Assembly (NCBI RefSeq): GCF_001190945.1
Contig: NZ_CP011112.1
Location: 2,666,001-2,730,000, forward strand
Reading direction: 5' to 3'
Length of the DNA stretch: 64,000 bases
From: Luteipulveratus mongoliensis
Lineage (GTDB): Bacteria; Actinomycetota; Actinomycetes; Actinomycetales; Dermatophilaceae
The notes below the pieces were generated by a model that saw nothing but the letters and a program-made list of their open reading frames with translations, was not told where the DNA came from and ran no database searches. Every line of letters starts with the position of its first letter. The first letter of the stretch is position 1. The translations under genes and the position numbers were made by a program. This document shows positions 63,909 to 64,000 of the stretch, piece after piece.

Positions 63909-64000
63909 ATGACTGAGGTTCTTCCCGCGCCGAACCCCGTCCTGCCTCCGCTGCAGGTCGGGCGCCACACCATCGACTCACCCGTCGTACTCGCTCCGAT
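63909..64000 (+). CDS. dusB: tRNA-dihydrouridine synthase, N-terminal fragment
   Basis: ATG 63909 opens a frame that leaves the window: MTEVLPAPNPVLPPLQVGRH and on to SPVVLAP. The IDSPVVLAPM stretch is the beginning of the DusB FMN-binding TIM barrel. Only 30 codons are present. Confidence 0.82.
   Translation, partial: MTEVLPAPNPVLPPLQVGRHTIDSPVVLAP

Overview
This window is a high-GC chromosomal segment of an actinobacterium. The evidence is the gene content and order (hemW / hrcA-dnaJ-rsmE-phoH-ybeY-CNNM-era / leuA / recO-uppS / zur / dusB, with the actinobacterial families DUF3097, DUF4232 and DUF6703), many GTG starts, and ATGA/GTGA/TGATG overlaps between neighbouring genes. The layout resembles Micrococcales, but genus cannot be read from the sequence. 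No prophage, integrase, insertion sequence, CRISPR array, rRNA or tRNA was seen.

Region by region. 1-9.96 kb: the lepA end and trmB, a GNAT pair including an Eis-like enzyme, a hotdog protein, a manganese-riboswitch-controlled UPF0016 exporter, a LysR/YeiH divergent pair, a lipoprotein/DUF402 pair and hemW. 9.96-18.3 kb: an accessory block between hemW and the hrcA region, with an NlpC/P60-like protein and a six-gene run ending in pgsB-pgsC-pgsA (poly-gamma-glutamate-type polymer synthesis). 18.3-29.1 kb: DUF3097, hrcA with a CIRCE operator, dnaJ, rsmE, an ArsR/MFS divergent pair, phoH, ybeY, a CNNM protein, era and a methyltransferase. 29.1-34.4 kb: a DyP peroxidase-encapsulin-DUF1345 operon, an FdhF/YdeP-type molybdopterin enzyme, and a cluster of intergenic palindromic repeats. 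34.4-38.2 kb: two divergent pairs of mostly secreted proteins (M4 protease / beta-helix; I36-like inhibitor / unknown). 38.2-45 kb: leuA with a leucine attenuator, a ferric-reductase-like membrane protein, and a GH65 phosphorylase with a phosphoglucomutase. 45-50.2 kb: the methylmalonyl-CoA mutase operon mutA-mutB-meaB. 50.2-58.7 kb: a DinB-like enzyme, an SOS-boxed alkB, a carotenoid-desaturase-like oxidoreductase, recO-uppS, and a znuA-znuC-znuB-zur operon behind a Zur box. 58.7-64 kb: a secreted S1 protease, an ABC-2 exporter operon with a DesK/DesR-like two-component system, and the start of dusB.

The most interesting system is at 11.7-18.3 kb. The gene overlapping pgsB encodes an N-terminal membrane domain and a GGDEF fold whose active-site motif is lost (AEDQL) but whose RxxD inhibitory site is kept at exactly the PleD spacing. 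That is the logic of PelD, the c-di-GMP receptor of Pel polysaccharide synthesis, here coupled to a PgsBCA machine. It is preceded by a GAF/pseudo-histidine-kinase protein and a possible 46-residue membrane peptide. PgsC is an internal duplication of the usual family length, and PgsA carries extra N- and C-terminal domains. I infer a c-di-GMP-gated polyglutamate-type capsule locus.

Other notable points: a palindromic intergenic repeat inserted in frame in mutB, with two extra bases making it 42 nt (14 codons); the same repeat supplying the stop codon of the YdeP-type enzyme; a shared AGGGAC-N2-GTCCCT palindrome in both divergent promoters of the protease/inhibitor cluster; and probably leaderless, operator-covered promoters for alkB (LexA) and znuA (Zur).
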